This document shows positions 47,979 through 59,149 of a stretch of DNA of 64,000 bases, piece by piece. Position 1 is the first letter of the stretch; each line of letters starts with the position of its first letter. The notes under the pieces were generated by a model. That model was not told the origin of the DNA and did no database searches. It was given only the letters and a program-made list of their open reading frames with translations. The DNA is from Amaurobius ferox (lineage: Eukaryota > Arthropoda > Arachnida > Araneae > Amaurobiidae): assembly GCA_951213105.1 (NCBI GenBank), contig OX578146.1, forward strand, positions 55,629,069 through 55,693,068, read 5' to 3'. Both the position numbers and the translations under genes were made by a program.

Positions 47979-49500
47979 TAGAATGCATATACCATAGCAA
48001 TGAATATATTTCAAAATCACATGCAGTTAACTCCTATGACAATTGGGGCAACTGATACATAATTCAGTACTAAAACTTTGTTAATCAAACTATTTCTGTG
48101 AGTGATTTCATAAAGATACAGACAAGGTTACTTGACTATTGTAACGTTATTAGTGTATATATATATTGTATTATAATTTTTCATTTCAAATATATTTATT
48201 ATACAGATATATAGGATTGCACAGACCATACTTAACAGACATTATATGACATTATACATGTTTTGTATAAGAGGACATTAAAACATGATTAAAGTTTAAT
48301 TTGTGTATTAAAGTAGATAAATTTATTTTCTTTCAGCAATAAAAAAAAGCATCCCATATATTTTTGCTATGTTTACGTAGGAACTAAAATAATAATCATT
48401 AGTGTTAATACTTAAGTTCTCATTAGTGACATACTTAGTAGCTAAAATGAATTTAAGAGGGTAATTAGCAAGATGTTATTTACTGCGGAAATACATTTGC
48501 TAATAACAGTTATAACTTATGTTTCGCAAATGAATATATTTCAAACAAGATAAAAGAAAAACATCAGAATTGTCATAATTGTTTTAAAAGCCATTCTATT
48601 CAACGTTGCATAGCTGAAGAAAGTAATTAATTAGTAATTTAGTTTAATTTTATAGAACTTTGCGACATTACGTTAATTTTAAATGTATGCCGTATAACAA
48701 CGGAAGAAAAATACTAATACTATATCACTTCAGTTTTTAGTTGATGTAAAAATATAAATCTTGAGTATTTAACATCACTCACGATCATTTATGATTATAA
48801 GTATAAGAAGCAAAAAATAGCTCGAACGAAAATTTAATTAAAAAAAATCTGATGTGGGCAACACATGACTTTCCTTATAAAATGTAATGAACTTACTACA
48901 TTTACAGTAAAAAAATAGGTTTTTCTTATAGTAGATACTAATATTCTTTCCATAATATTGAATTTTCGATAATTAGTCATCATTTTCAATGATTTAGCGT
49001 CATTTTTATCCATTTGGCGAGATTTTCGTTAATTTGGCAACATTTCAAAAAGTCGCTAAGTTGGCGACATTCCGCCAAATTCGTCGCCAAAAACTCGCCA
49101 AGCGTTATGCACTAAGAAATAAGTTATTCTTACAGCAGATAAATGACTATTGGCGTTCAAATACAAAAGTATTACTCAAAGTATATTTTTTCATGAATGG
49201 AACGAGCTAGATCCACGAGAATAATGTCACCCAATTTATCGCATCGTATTACATATGAAAAGTGAACAGGTTTCTCAATAGGAAATATTTGATTTTTATT
49301 TTATATGACTTTTTGATAATTTTTTCTAAAAAATGTACAATATCTCGAGATCGGTTCATGTTAGCGTTCTAAAATTTATGTCAATCGTTTTCTAATGAAA
49401 AATTACCTAAGAAATGTCTATTTAAGCAACTTTATTAGTGGTTTTGATCTTTTGACGATTTTTTCTAAATTTCATTCGAAAATTTAGGGGATTCTGAACT
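47979..49500 (+). repeat. Block epsilon in locus B, right part (direct with 14100-15595)
   Basis: Direct partner of 14100-15595. It continues into the complete microsatellite MITE, whereas locus A stops within it. Confidence 0.9.
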
Positions 49501-49797
49501 TTCGATTGCGCATAAAAACAATAAGCTTCCAGTCTTTATGAAATGTGATTTTTGTACCAAATTCGGTTCGAATCGGTCCATTCGTTCGTCAGTTATCGTC
49601 TCCACAGACTCACTGACACATACGCACACGCACACACACATACTTTCACACACACACACACACACACAGACATCACCTCAAAAATATTTGATTTGTGATC
49701 AGGGATGCTTGAAACGTGTTCTCCCGTCGAAAACTCGAATTCGAATTTTCGACCCCGTCACAATACTTTTCTTATGCATTATGTATATAAGGAAAGT
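48868..49797 (+). mobile_element. Microsatellite MITE, complete copy (930 bp)
   Basis: The element starts actttccttat and ends tatataaggaaagt, giving short inverted ends. Inside, in order: agtagatact, a block of ggcga/cgcca words (48990-49110), an A+T-rich part, the segment ggtccattcgttcgtcagtt, a (CA)n tract (49610-49670), and tcgaaaactcgaattcgaat. No transposase is present. The ORFs across the CA tract on both strands are artefacts. Confidence 0.75.
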
Positions 49798-50672
49798 AAA
49801 AATAGGTTTTTCTGATAGTAGATACTAATATTATTTCCAAGACATTGAATTTTCGACAATTAGTCGTAATTTTCATTGATTTAGCGTCATTTTTATCAAT
49901 TTGGCGAGATTTTCCTTAATTTGGCAACATTTAAAAAAAGTCGCCAAGTTGGCGACATCCCGCCAAATTCGTCGCCAAAATCTCGCCAAGCGTTATGCAC
50001 TAAGAAATAAGTTATTCTTACAGCAGATAAATGACTATTGGCGTTCAAATACAAAAGTATTAGTCAAAGTATAGTTTTTTATGAATGGAACGAGCTAGAT
50101 CCACGAGAATGATATCACTCAATTTATCGCATGGTATTACATATGAAAAGTGAACATGTTCCTCAATAGGAAATATTTTTTTATTTTATATGACTTTTTG
50201 ATAATTTTTTTGAAAAATATACAATATCTCGAGAACGGTTCATGTTAGCGTTCTAAAATTTATGTCAATCGTTTTTTAATGAAAAATTACATAAGAAATG
50301 TCTATTTGCGTAAATATTAGTGGTTTTGATTTTTTGACGACTTTTTCAAAATTTCATTCGAAAATTTAGGGGGGTTCTGAACATTCGATTGCGTATAAAA
50401 ACAATAGGCTTCTAGTGTTTACGGATTGTGATTTTTGTTCCAAATTTGGCTTGAATCGGACCATTCGTTCGTCAGTTATCGTCTCCAAAGTCTCACTGAC
50501 ACACACACACATACTTTCACACACACACACACACACACACACAGACATCACTTCAAAAATGTTTGATTCGTGATCAGTGATGCTTGAAACGTGCTCTCCC
50601 GTCGAAAACTCGAATTCGAATTTTCGACCCCGTCACAATACTTTCCTTATACATTATGTATATAAGGAAAGT
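49798..50672 (+). mobile_element. Microsatellite MITE, second tandem copy
   Basis: It begins ataggtttttctgatagtag, corresponding to about 48910 in the preceding copy, and ends with the same tataaggaaagt. It lacks the first ~40 bases, so it is a head-to-tail tandem duplication of about 880 bp. Its CA tract (50500-50541) is a different length. Confidence 0.85.
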
Positions 50673-51000
50673 AAAAATTGTTTCAAAATATTTCTATATT
50701 AAAACTACTTTATGTAATTATAAACGGTATCCTATTTCGACAAAACTGGTATAAATTGTTTACATTTTTATCTATTAGGCTGGGAGATATAAACCTTCAA
50801 AATGTTTACATTGTACGTAACTCTCCAATTTCACACGGATACTCCAGCTATGCACATTATTTACGTTAAAATTACATAATTGCATATTATGTTTTATTAC
50901 GTTATTGGATGTCCTGATTTTTTAATAATTGTTTCAAAAAATCTTTTTGAAATATTTATGGTGTTTCGAATGTTTAATCCCCCTTATAATCAATAGAGGT

Positions 51001-51240
51001 CTAACATTCGTTGATGGTAATTATTGTATCAAGTGACTTTCAAAGCGTTCTATTCGTTAGTGAGATATCGTATCCACACATACACGCACACACACACACA
51101 CATATATATACACAAACATATACACACACACAAACTCATACACCATCGATTTTGATCCAGGAATGCCTAAAAGTGTAAATCCGTCAAAAACTCGAATTCG
51201 AATTTTTGACCCCATCGTTATATATTTCCTATGCTTTTTA
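51001..51240 (+). mobile_element. Microsatellite MITE-like element, second subfamily
   Basis: It contains ctaacattcgttgat, gcgttctattcgttagtgag, a CA/TA-mixed microsatellite (51073-51133) and aaaactcgaattcgaatttt before cccatcgttatatatttcc. The same left half occurs at 24745-24815. The general plan matches the 48868 family but the flanks differ. Confidence 0.6.
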
Positions 51241-51940
51241 CTATATTTAGAATATAACAATGATTAAATTTTGTTCCTGGCTTTATCTGTTTGCTTCACA
51301 TTACTCTGTAACTTAAAATCAAATTTAAGTCTTTAATAACTCCATGTCAAACTGAGAATTCTAAATGCTAATGAATATAAATAGAAGAAAATAAAATTTC
51401 TTTCGAAGTATCTTGTTTTGAAATAACGCAAAACTATTGTGAAAATTGCGCATCCAACTGAATTAAAATCGTATTATGGACTGATAACTTAACACAAGAA
51501 ACGCTGCAATTTTATTATGTAGAATTTACTAATTACATTAATTACCATTCGTAATGAAGTATAGTGATATCTGTCCAAAATCGAATGGGGCGCAAATGCA
51601 TTAGAAAGTTTGGAATAGAAGAATTATAAAGTTCTATTTAATAAACTCTGAAGAACGTAAAATGTCAAGTGTAAGCAGTTGTAACGTTACATGTGTAGAC
51701 TTTACGAATCACAATTATCTGATTTAAATTATTGAATTCAATTAAGATAAATCAGAGATTTAAGAATAAATATAACTTTATGACATAAATATCGGCAAAC
51801 CCAGAAGTAAAGAGTGCACGTTATGCAACTTCGTACATCTAATAAGTATGTAAAAAAATTAAATAATTACATATTTATTTTAAAACTATAAGGTATGCTC
51901 GTTATATGACGGAATTCAAAATTTGCAAAATATTACCTTT
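51241..51940. other. No gene seen; distant copy of a dispersed repeat at 51460-51780
   Basis: The stretch at about 51460-51780 aligns weakly with 62930-63300 and 25000-25300 (cgtaatgaagtatagtgata, gatttaaattattg). The rest is unassigned A+T-rich sequence. Confidence 0.5.
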
Positions 51941-52020
51941 CATTTGGCGTCATTTTTATCAATTTGAAAAGACAACATTTAAAAAGTCTCAAAATTTGTC
52001 GCCAAGATTGAACATTGAAC
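51940..52020 (+). repeat. TTGGCGA-type repeat, left of the LINE
   Basis: It contains tttggcgtcatttttatcaa and gtcgccaagattg. The right flank of the LINE (57820-57930) holds a similar segment in the same orientation. The LINE probably landed in or beside such a repeat. Confidence 0.6.
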
Positions 52021-52055
52021 TTGATTTACAAAAGCTATCGAAACATCATTACAAT

Positions 52056-52153
52056 GAATGAATGATGAATGATATGAAGGTGGGTGGCTCCAGAAGAGCC
52101 TAGCACATCGACCAGAGGTCTATTGTACTACCCCAAAAAGAAAATGAAGATCC
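52056..52153 (-). terminator. LINE 3' UTR with ATTCAT-type tail
   Basis: A short 3' region ends tcatatcattcatcattcat plus tcattc-type units instead of poly(A), and is followed directly by the target duplication. Simple-repeat 3' tails are known in I-group elements. Confidence 0.7.
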
Positions 52154-55100
52154 CTAAGAAAAGAGACCAGTAGCCGATGCGAAAATAAGCAGGCACTTGA
52201 CAGGAATGTCGTTCAGCTCCCAAGGTTCAATCACATGACGACCAATGTGTTCGAATCTGTGAGCAGAGTAGGCCTCACAATCACATAGAATGTGAGCTGC
52301 AGTTTCTTCGCTGTAACTGCAGCCTCTGCAAAGCGAATCCTTGGAGACACCCATAATATTAAGATGTCTCTTGAGAGTGCAGTGTCCAGTAAGGAGTCCA
52401 ACAGCTCTCCTGATGCCAGTTCTACTGAGCCTGAAAAGTTCCTTTTGACGTGTACTAGGGCAATTACAGTTGAGGATTTTCGCTTGCCTTTGACCCTTAG
52501 TGTCACGCCAGTTCTCACACTGAAGCTTTCTGAAGATGTCATAGACAATTCTTCTGACAAGGTCATTGGGAATACCCAAGGCCGGCTCAGGACCCACAAA
52601 AGGAGTACTAGAGCCTTTCCTAGCAAGTTCGTCAGCCAATTCGTTGCCAGGAATGCCCGAATGACCAGGCACCCAGTACAGAATGACACTATTATTACTA
52701 GCAATTGTACAGAGAGCATTATAGCATTCCCAGACAAGGGAAGGCGTCACAGTGAACTTCCCTAGAGCCATAAGAGCAGCCTGGCTGTCAGAACAAATGA
52801 AAATCTGGCTATTCTCCTACTTTCTGTCATAGCAAATTCTACAACACATAAGAATGGCAAATACTTCAGCCTGAAAGACAGTAGCAAAATTACCAAGCGG
52901 ATAAGATAGTTCAGTGCCATCATCAGGGCAACAGACACCAGCACCAGTACTAGTGCCAATCTTCGAGCCGTCTGTGTACCATACAAAACAATTGTGTTTC
53001 TTGTAGGTTGGAGTCCTCTTCCAATCATCCCGCGAGGGGACAAGAATGTCATAAGGCTTATCAAACGTAAATTTGACATGTATGCCATCAGGTGGCATAC
53101 AGAAATAAGGATGCCTAGCAACATTACTGTTAAGTTTACCCCAAGATAGATGCCTTGAGTAATCTTTCCAGTGTTTCAGATATTTGAGTCTGTTCATGCA
53201 GATAAGTGCTTCTGCTTCAATGCGCATATAGAGCGGATGCAAGCCAAGTAGAAGTTCAAGAGTTGCAGTAGGAGTGGTTTTCATGCATCCGGAGATTGCA
53301 ATGCACACCATCCTTTGAAGCTTAACTAAATCAAGTTTAGCAGTTTCACTTCTAATTCTGGACCACCAAACAATGGACCCATATGAAATGATAGGACAGA
53401 CTATCATCGAGTAAATCCAATGGATAGCTCTGGGATTAAGGCCCCAGGTTTTCCCAATAGCATTCCTACAAGACCAGAAGATTCTTCTGGCTTTAGTTGT
53501 GCAGTAATCCAAGTGCTTCTTCCAATTAAGCTCCTTGTCAAAATAAATTCCCAAGAATTTAACCTCCTTGGAGCAAATAAGCTTCTGTCCAAAGAAGCAA
53601 ATATTCCCAAGATTAAGTATGCGTTTCCTTGTAAACGCAACCAAAGCAGTCTTCTGCGGATTAACCGTAAGACCAGCATTTTTACACCATGTCTCAACCC
53701 TCCTAAGAGCAGTAGACATCATGTCAGAGACAGTGTTGCCAAAATTGCCCCTGGCAATGATGACAACATCGTCAGCATATCCAATGCAAGAGACACCAGA
53801 GATGTTAATGCTTTCCAAAAGAGAGTCCACCACAAGACACCAGAGAATTGGTGAGAGCACACCTCCTTGTGGACAGCCCGAAAGTGCATGCACAGTCATA
53901 CTTTCACCAAGTAAAGATGCACAGATATACCTGTTAGATAACAAGTTCTTAATCCAATAAGATATCTTGGTATCAACACCTTTTCTGTTTAGAGCAACAA
54001 GAATAGTGTCGATTGGTACTTTGTCAAAGGCACCTTCAATGTCAAGAAAGGTAGCAAGAGCGATTTCCTTGGCATTGAGATTTTTCTCTAAAATAAAGGA
54101 GAGACTGTATAGAGCAGTATCCGTAGATTTGCCCGGATGATAGGCATGTTGAGAACTAGACAAGGGCTTAGAGGCCAGAATCACTTCCCTTAAATACCTA
54201 TCAATAAGCTTTTCAATAGTCTTTAAAAGAAAAGACGTAAGGCTGGTAGGCCTAAAAGATTTGGCCTCATAATAATTATCCTTTCCAATTTTCGGAATGA
54301 AGATTACCTTAATATGCCTCCACGCATTTGGTATATGACCAAGGGCAATACAGGCTCTGTAGATATTGCAGAGAACGGGAGCAAGCATCTCAATTCCCTC
54401 CTGGAGAAGAATAGGAATGATGCCATCAGTTCCCGGAGTTTTATAGGGTTTATGGGAATTAATTGCCCATTTAACCCTATCAAGAGTAACAATGCTCCTA
54501 GCAATACTCCAGCTATTGTCATCAGACAAGGACGTGGAGCAAGCAATACCACTATCACACTGTACAACAGGATGAGAAATCGGAAAGTGAACTCTGAACA
54601 GCTCATTCAGGGTCTCTTCACCAGTAACAGTAAAGTCACCATTGGACTTCTTGACAGTGTTAAGTTTACAATTTCTGTCTCTAGCCATCAACTTAACAAG
54701 TTTTGAAACGGCAGGGGCATCATTAATACCTTCGCAGTATGTTCTCCAAGAATTTCTCTTGGCATCCCTAACTGCTTTATTATAGGAGGTGAGGGCAGAT
54801 TTATAAGTCTGCCAATCACCATTCTTCTTGGCTCTATTAAAGAGCTTCCTGCATTTCCCACGCAACCGGCTGAGCTCACTAGACCACTAAGGAACAATCC
54901 TTGGGGAGTCAGCTATGGTGGTTCTGCAGTTACTATGAAAAGTACTGATGATGGTCTGTTGCACAAAGTCAACAGCCAGATCCACGTTTTCAATAGAGGA
55001 ATACTCACCAATGTGATTGGCCAAATTGGCCCTAAGATCTTCTTTGTAGGAACCCCAATTAGTTTTCCTAGGGTTCCTACTCTTGTCTTCTAAAGCTTTT

Positions 55101-55789
55101 ACAGGACCTTTAACAGAAAAAGAAATTAATTGATGGTCAGACAAGGATATATCGTCTAAAACCTTCCAATTAATTACCGAATCATAAGCAGAACTATTAC
55201 ACAGGCTAATGTCAATAACTTCGCGACGTTTTACTGTCACGAAGGTAGGAGTATTACCCTTATTAAGTAAATAGAGCTTATGAAGAAGGATCTGATTTAA
55301 AAGATCATCACCCCTACGGTTACAATTACGACTGCCCCAAACAGTGTTATGGGCATTTGCATCGCAACCAATGATCATTTTTTTACTATTACCATATTCA
55401 GTAAGATTAATAATGACCTTAGAAAAAGTTTCCTTATCTTCATAAGGAAGATAGGCAGAAGCAAAGATGTATTCCATCATATGTTCATCAATTTTAAGTT
55501 TCACACTGATGGCAACATTGTCACCATCAAGGAATTTAACCAGATGAACAGCATTGAGCTTGTTGCTGACAGCAATACAGGCTCTGGGTCTGGTACAGGA
55601 TGTGTCATAAAAGACATTGAATCCTTTGATCCCTAGACCCAAAATATTTCCATTACAGGTCCAGGGTTCTTGGATAAGAGCAATATCAGCTTTACCATTG
55701 AAAAGCCTTTTGCTAAGAATAGCAGAGGCAGATCGACTATGATGCAGATTAATTTGCACAACCTCAAGACAGCCCATAAGCAAAAACAA
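52154..55789 (-). pseudogene. LINE ORF2: endonuclease, reverse transcriptase, RNase H; two in-frame stops
   Basis: There is one continuous frame of about 1,211 codons with no frameshift. Residues 1-240 are an APE-type endonuclease (VVQINLHHSRSA, QEPWT, IIGCDANAHNTVWGS, SLSDHQLISF). Next comes a reverse transcriptase (KTPGTDGI, PKIGKD...SFRPTSLTSFLLKTIEKLID, TFLDIEGAFDKV, CPQGGVLSPILW, GYADDVV). Then comes RNase H (WYTDGSKIGTSTGAG, QAEVFAI, SDSQAAL, YWVPGHSGIPGNELADELAR), then a C-terminal cysteine/histidine motif (CRGCSYSEETAAHILCDC). TAG at 54887-54889 falls between endonuclease and RT, just before WSSELSRLR, where a tryptophan is usual. TAG at 52817-52819 cuts RNase H between its glutamate (QAEVFAI) and SDSQAAL. 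All catalytic motifs that can be checked are intact. It is probably inactive. Confidence 0.9.
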
Positions 55790-55822
55790 GAAAAGGGCAC
55801 AGAAAACCTAGGAGAAAGAAAT

Positions 55823-57070
55823 TCACCTAGTATCACAACAATGATCAGCATCAAGCATGATATCATTGTCAAAATCCTTCATGCGTTTTTCCAACTCATC
55901 ATCCGAAATCGGAGGGTTAGCATGAAGTGTAACATCGGAACCAGAAGCAATTTCCAGTTCATTAAGTTTAGGTATCATAGTCTCAAGACTACCAATACTT
56001 ACCTGAGAGGAGGTCGCCCGGTCTGTTGGCTGTTCCTCCATCTCCGTCTTCCCTTTAGGCTTTTCGTTTGGATCACGAAGAATCTTAAAGACTCCACGGT
56101 CCAAACCGGTGAATGCACCCAGGTCAGCCTTGCGAATCGCATCCGCAGCCTCCGAATCCACCTCGAAGATCCATCTTACAGAGTGGGGTTCCACAAAATT
56201 TTGCAGAACACGCCACTCCTCAGACTTCAGCTCCGGGTTGAAACGGTTTAGCCGTTTCAGCAAAACACTCGGCTCCTTGGTGTACACGTCTCTGGTTTTG
56301 AATGCAACCTTGACAGGTTTGGGAAGGTCATTAGCACTCAAGACCATAAGTGCCTCTCCCAAAACCTGACTGTCATTATGGAAGGTTCTCTTGACCCATT
56401 CCACAGTATTTGCATCATTGCAATGAAGAACCAAAGCTCCAGCATTTGAGCTGAAGAAATGGATCTTCGGAAGTTGCTCACCAGTGGGGATCTCATCTAT
56501 TTTATCGAGAGTCACCAACTGGATGATGTCAACCTCCTCCTTGCTTAGCTTACTAGAAGGGAAGGACTTCTTGACGATAGCCATCTTAATAACCTGGACC
56601 GCTTGAGCGTATGTTCCAGGTTGGATGTCCGTCCTCGATCTTTTCTTGTCGACTAGATCTCTTGGAGAAGGTGTGGCTCCTGCCGACCTAAGTCGTTTGG
56701 TGCCTCCAACTTTCTCTGTGACAGTGCCAGCTTTTGCAAGCCTCTGGTCCAACTGCCTAGGCATGCGCCTCCTCCTGCGCCTCTGTGCTTTGGTGAGTAT
56801 ACCCTGCGTCACAGCCATGGTTTCAGTGTGTCGGTCACCAAGGTTCGCGACTCCACTTCCTTCCACAGCCGGACTGCAGGCTTCCTCCTTTTTACCAAGT
56901 TCCAACCCCAGAGGGGTTGTTCCAATGGCTGATTGGGAGACATCCGAAGATGAACCCAATCCTTTTAACACCTCTTCATCTACACCGTCGCAGCACGGAG
57001 AATCAGGAAAACTCGAAAGAGTCCAATCTGATTTCTCCATGCTGTAACCATAAATGAGAGAAAGAACCAC
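55823..57070 (-). CDS. LINE ORF1 protein, DUF4780-like
   Basis: The protein is 415 residues and intact from start to stop. The N-terminal ~95 residues are low-complexity and acidic/serine-rich. A run of six arginines (about 97-102) and a second basic patch (DKKRSR, about 150) may be nuclear-localisation or RNA-binding segments. From about 155 to 335 the text (GALVLHCNDANTVEWVKRTF, ANDLPKPVKVAF, LKRLNRFNPELKSEEWRVLQ, RWIFEVDSEA) resembles the DUF4780 domain seen in arthropod retroelement-associated proteins, thought to be a nucleic-acid-binding fold. I see no CCHC zinc knuckles, which many ORF1 proteins have. A start at the second methionine (residue 11, MEKSDW; position 57040) is equally possible. 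ORF2 begins 33 bases after this stop. Its expected role is to bind the element RNA during retrotransposition. Confidence 0.85.
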   Translation of the reverse strand: MVLSLIYGYSMEKSDWTLSSFPDSPCCDGVDEEVLKGLGSSSDVSQSAIGTTPLGLELGKKEEACSPAVEGSGVANLGDRHTETMAVTQGILTKAQRRRRRRMPRQLDQRLAKAGTVTEKVGGTKRLRSAGATPSPRDLVDKKRSRTDIQPGTYAQAVQVIKMAIVKKSFPSSKLSKEEVDIIQLVTLDKIDEIPTGEQLPKIHFFSSNAGALVLHCNDANTVEWVKRTFHNDSQVLGEALMVLSANDLPKPVKVAFKTRDVYTKEPSVLLKRLNRFNPELKSEEWRVLQNFVEPHSVRWIFEVDSEAADAIRKADLGAFTGLDRGVFKILRDPNEKPKGKTEMEEQPTDRATSSQVSIGSLETMIPKLNELEIASGSDVTLHANPPISDDELEKRMKDFDNDIMLDADHCCDTR

Positions 57071-57772
57071 GGATTACTTCCAGTTCGATCGAAGACCCCG
57101 CTAGGCCTCGTCTCCCCACACTTTTCTGACGTGAAAAGTGTAACCGCCGGAGTCATTCGCAAAGCTAGATGATAAGGAGCGGGCCATAACGTGCACCAGG
57201 TACACAGGGCCCAGGGATCAGCAAGGATCCAAGGGGGATTTCTCGATATGAAACGCTCCCCACCATCCAACCAACGCAACCAAGGGACTCGACCTCTGGA
57301 ACCGTTTACTACAAACGTTTCTTGAAAGCAATACTGCAGATGCACGCCGCTTTGCCCTTTTCGCCACACAACCACCTGGCCCGTTCCCGAGCCCAAACGG
57401 TGTACCTTACAGCAGAGGCCGAAGAGTGGTACAAAGGCCCATAAGGCAGAAGTGAAGTTTACTGGGGGCTTGGCATTGATGCAATCTGCAGCTAGAAGAA
57501 AAAGTTTGCTCGGGTACCTCGGGATAGCAACACCCGTATCCACAAAAGAAATGGATCCCTGAGGATTTTACAGAGTGAGACTAAGTGCCACACTTCCAAC
57601 CCCCAACCTGGAGGACCAGGATGCCTCATTTTGTCTGGAACCTCACCTTCGACCTTTCCGGCAAGGGAGACCCTACCAGTAGCCGAAGTTACCGCCGGCA
57701 TAGCTCTTAGGATCATCGGAACACGCAAACTCCACCACCTCGTCAAGGCGCAGGCATCAGTTAGTGGAGAAC
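57071..57772 (-). promoter_or_regulatory. LINE 5' UTR
   Basis: About 700 bp, G+C-richer than the host, lies between the target duplication and ORF1. LINEs of this kind carry an internal promoter at the 5' end, but I see no specific promoter motif I can name. Chance ORFs overlap it. It has no tandem repeats. Confidence 0.6.
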
Positions 57773-57814
57773 ACATCATTACAATACTATTCCCTTTCAA
57801 AGCGCAATAAATTT

Positions 57815-57935
57815 CATTGATTTGGAGTCATTTTTATCAATTTGGCGTCATTTCTATCGATTTGACAACATTTTCGCTAATTTTCCAACAGAATTGTAAA
57901 AGAAATCGCTCACCAAAATTTTCGCCAAGCGTTAC
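57815..57935 (+). repeat. TTGGCGA-type repeat, right of the LINE
   Basis: It contains tcatttttatcaatttggcg twice in variant form and ends ttttcgccaagcgttaccca. Similar segments occur at about 1010-1060, 15050-15190, 33380-33620, 37680-37905, 49000-49115, 49860-49995 (plus) and 16150-16410, 58895-59040 (minus). Confidence 0.7.
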
Positions 57936-58242
57936 CCAAAGATAGACATATAAATCAAGGTGCTTATATTATTAATAACCTTATTATTGCAAAGCTGTGG
58001 CAACATAACAGTTATATGCCAACGCATAATAAATTATACATGGAGTTAGAGGAAAATAGATAAAACTCTTATGAAACGCTTGAAAATGACGTAACGCTTT
58101 GAGAATTATATGTAGGTTTTGCTAGTTTTCGTAAATCGCCTTTTATTTACATTTGATACAGAGAGGCATAGTATTTAATATAAGTATTTTTGATTATTTT
58201 AAAATTAAGATTTTCTAATTAATAGTATAATTAATCAGTATT

Positions 58243-59147
58243 ACTTTCCTTATATACATAATGTATAAGGAAAGTATTGTGACGGGGTCGAAAATTCGAA
58301 TTCGAGTTTTCGACGGGAGAGCACGTTTCAAGCACCACTGATCACGAATAAAACATTTTTGAAGTGATGTCTGTGTGTGTGTGTGTGTGTGTGTGTCAGT
58401 GAGTCTGTGGAGACGATAACTGACGAACGAATGAACCGATTTGAACCAAATTTGGTACAAAAATCCCAATCCGTAAACACTGGAAGCCTATTGCTTTTAT
58501 ACGCAAGCGAATGTTCAGAACCCCCCTAAATTTTCGAATGAAATTTTGAAAAAATCGTCAAAAAATCAAAACCACTAATAAAGTTACGCAAATAGACATT
58601 TCTTATGTAATTTTTTATTAGAAAACGATTGACATAAATTTTAGAACGCTAACATGAACCGTTCTCGAGATATTGCACACTATTAAAAAAAATTATCAAA
58701 AAGTCATATAAAATAATAAAAAATATATTTCCTATTGAGAAACATGTTCACTTTTCATATGTAATATCATGCGATAAATTGGGTGACATCATCCTCGTGG
58801 ATCTAGCTCGTGCCATTTATGAAAAAATATACTTTGAGTAATACTTTTGTATATGAACGCCAATAGTCATTTATCTGCTATAAGAATAACTTATTTCTTC
58901 GTCCATAACGCTTGGCGAGATTTTGGCGATGAATTTGGCGGAATGTCGCCAACTTGGCGACATTTTGAAATGTTGCCAAATTAACGAAAATCTCGCCAAA
59001 TGGATAAAACTGACGCTAAATCGATGAAAATGACGACTAATTGTCGAAAATTCAATATCTTGGAAAGAATATTAGCATCTACTATAAGAAAAACCTATTT
59101 TTTTTTACTGCAAAAGTAGTAAATTCATTACATTATATAAGGAAAGT
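58243..59147 (-). mobile_element. Microsatellite MITE, minus-orientation copy (905 bp)
   Basis: Read on the minus strand, it starts actttccttatataatg and ends ctttccttata-rich sequence (actttccttatatacataat on plus at 58243), with the same order of parts as 48868-49797. Its TG/CA tract is at 58370-58398. Flanking sequence at 59148-59185 (catgtgttgcccacatcaga) is also shared with 48845-48867, so the true end may lie slightly further out. Confidence 0.75.
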
Positions 59148-59149
59148 CA

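Larger units (their letters stand above)
52056..57772 (-). mobile_element. Full-length LOA-clade (I-group) LINE, 5,717 bp
   Basis: A complete non-LTR retrotransposon lies on the minus strand: a 5' UTR of about 700 bp (57772-57071), ORF1 (57070-55823), ORF2 with endonuclease, reverse transcriptase and RNase H (55789-52154), and a short 3' UTR of about 98 bp ending in ATTCAT-type repeats. A perfect 13-bp direct repeat, acatcattacaat, flanks it (52043-52055 and 57773-57785), marking the target-site duplication and both ends. Base composition is clearly richer in G+C than the host sequence. The RNase H domain plus the RT text (CPQGGVLSPILWCLVVDSLL, GYADDVVII) point to the LOA clade, or at least the I group. 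It was inserted into a copy of the ggcga-rich repeat. It is relatively young because only two nonsense changes are seen. Confidence 0.9.

Noticed and set aside
49465..50551. Cysteine/valine-rich or histidine/threonine-rich small proteins
   Set aside because: They are read-throughs of CA/TG dinucleotide tracts in the MITE copies.
52231..54706. Additional ORFs on both strands inside the LINE (for example 52292-52765 plus, 53420-53854 plus, 54314-54706 plus)
   Set aside because: They are shadows of the ORF2 coding frame and carry no family features.
57492..57800. 102-codon ORF upstream of LINE ORF1
   Set aside because: It starts outside the element, crosses the target duplication and lies in the 5' UTR. 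No homology is recognisable.
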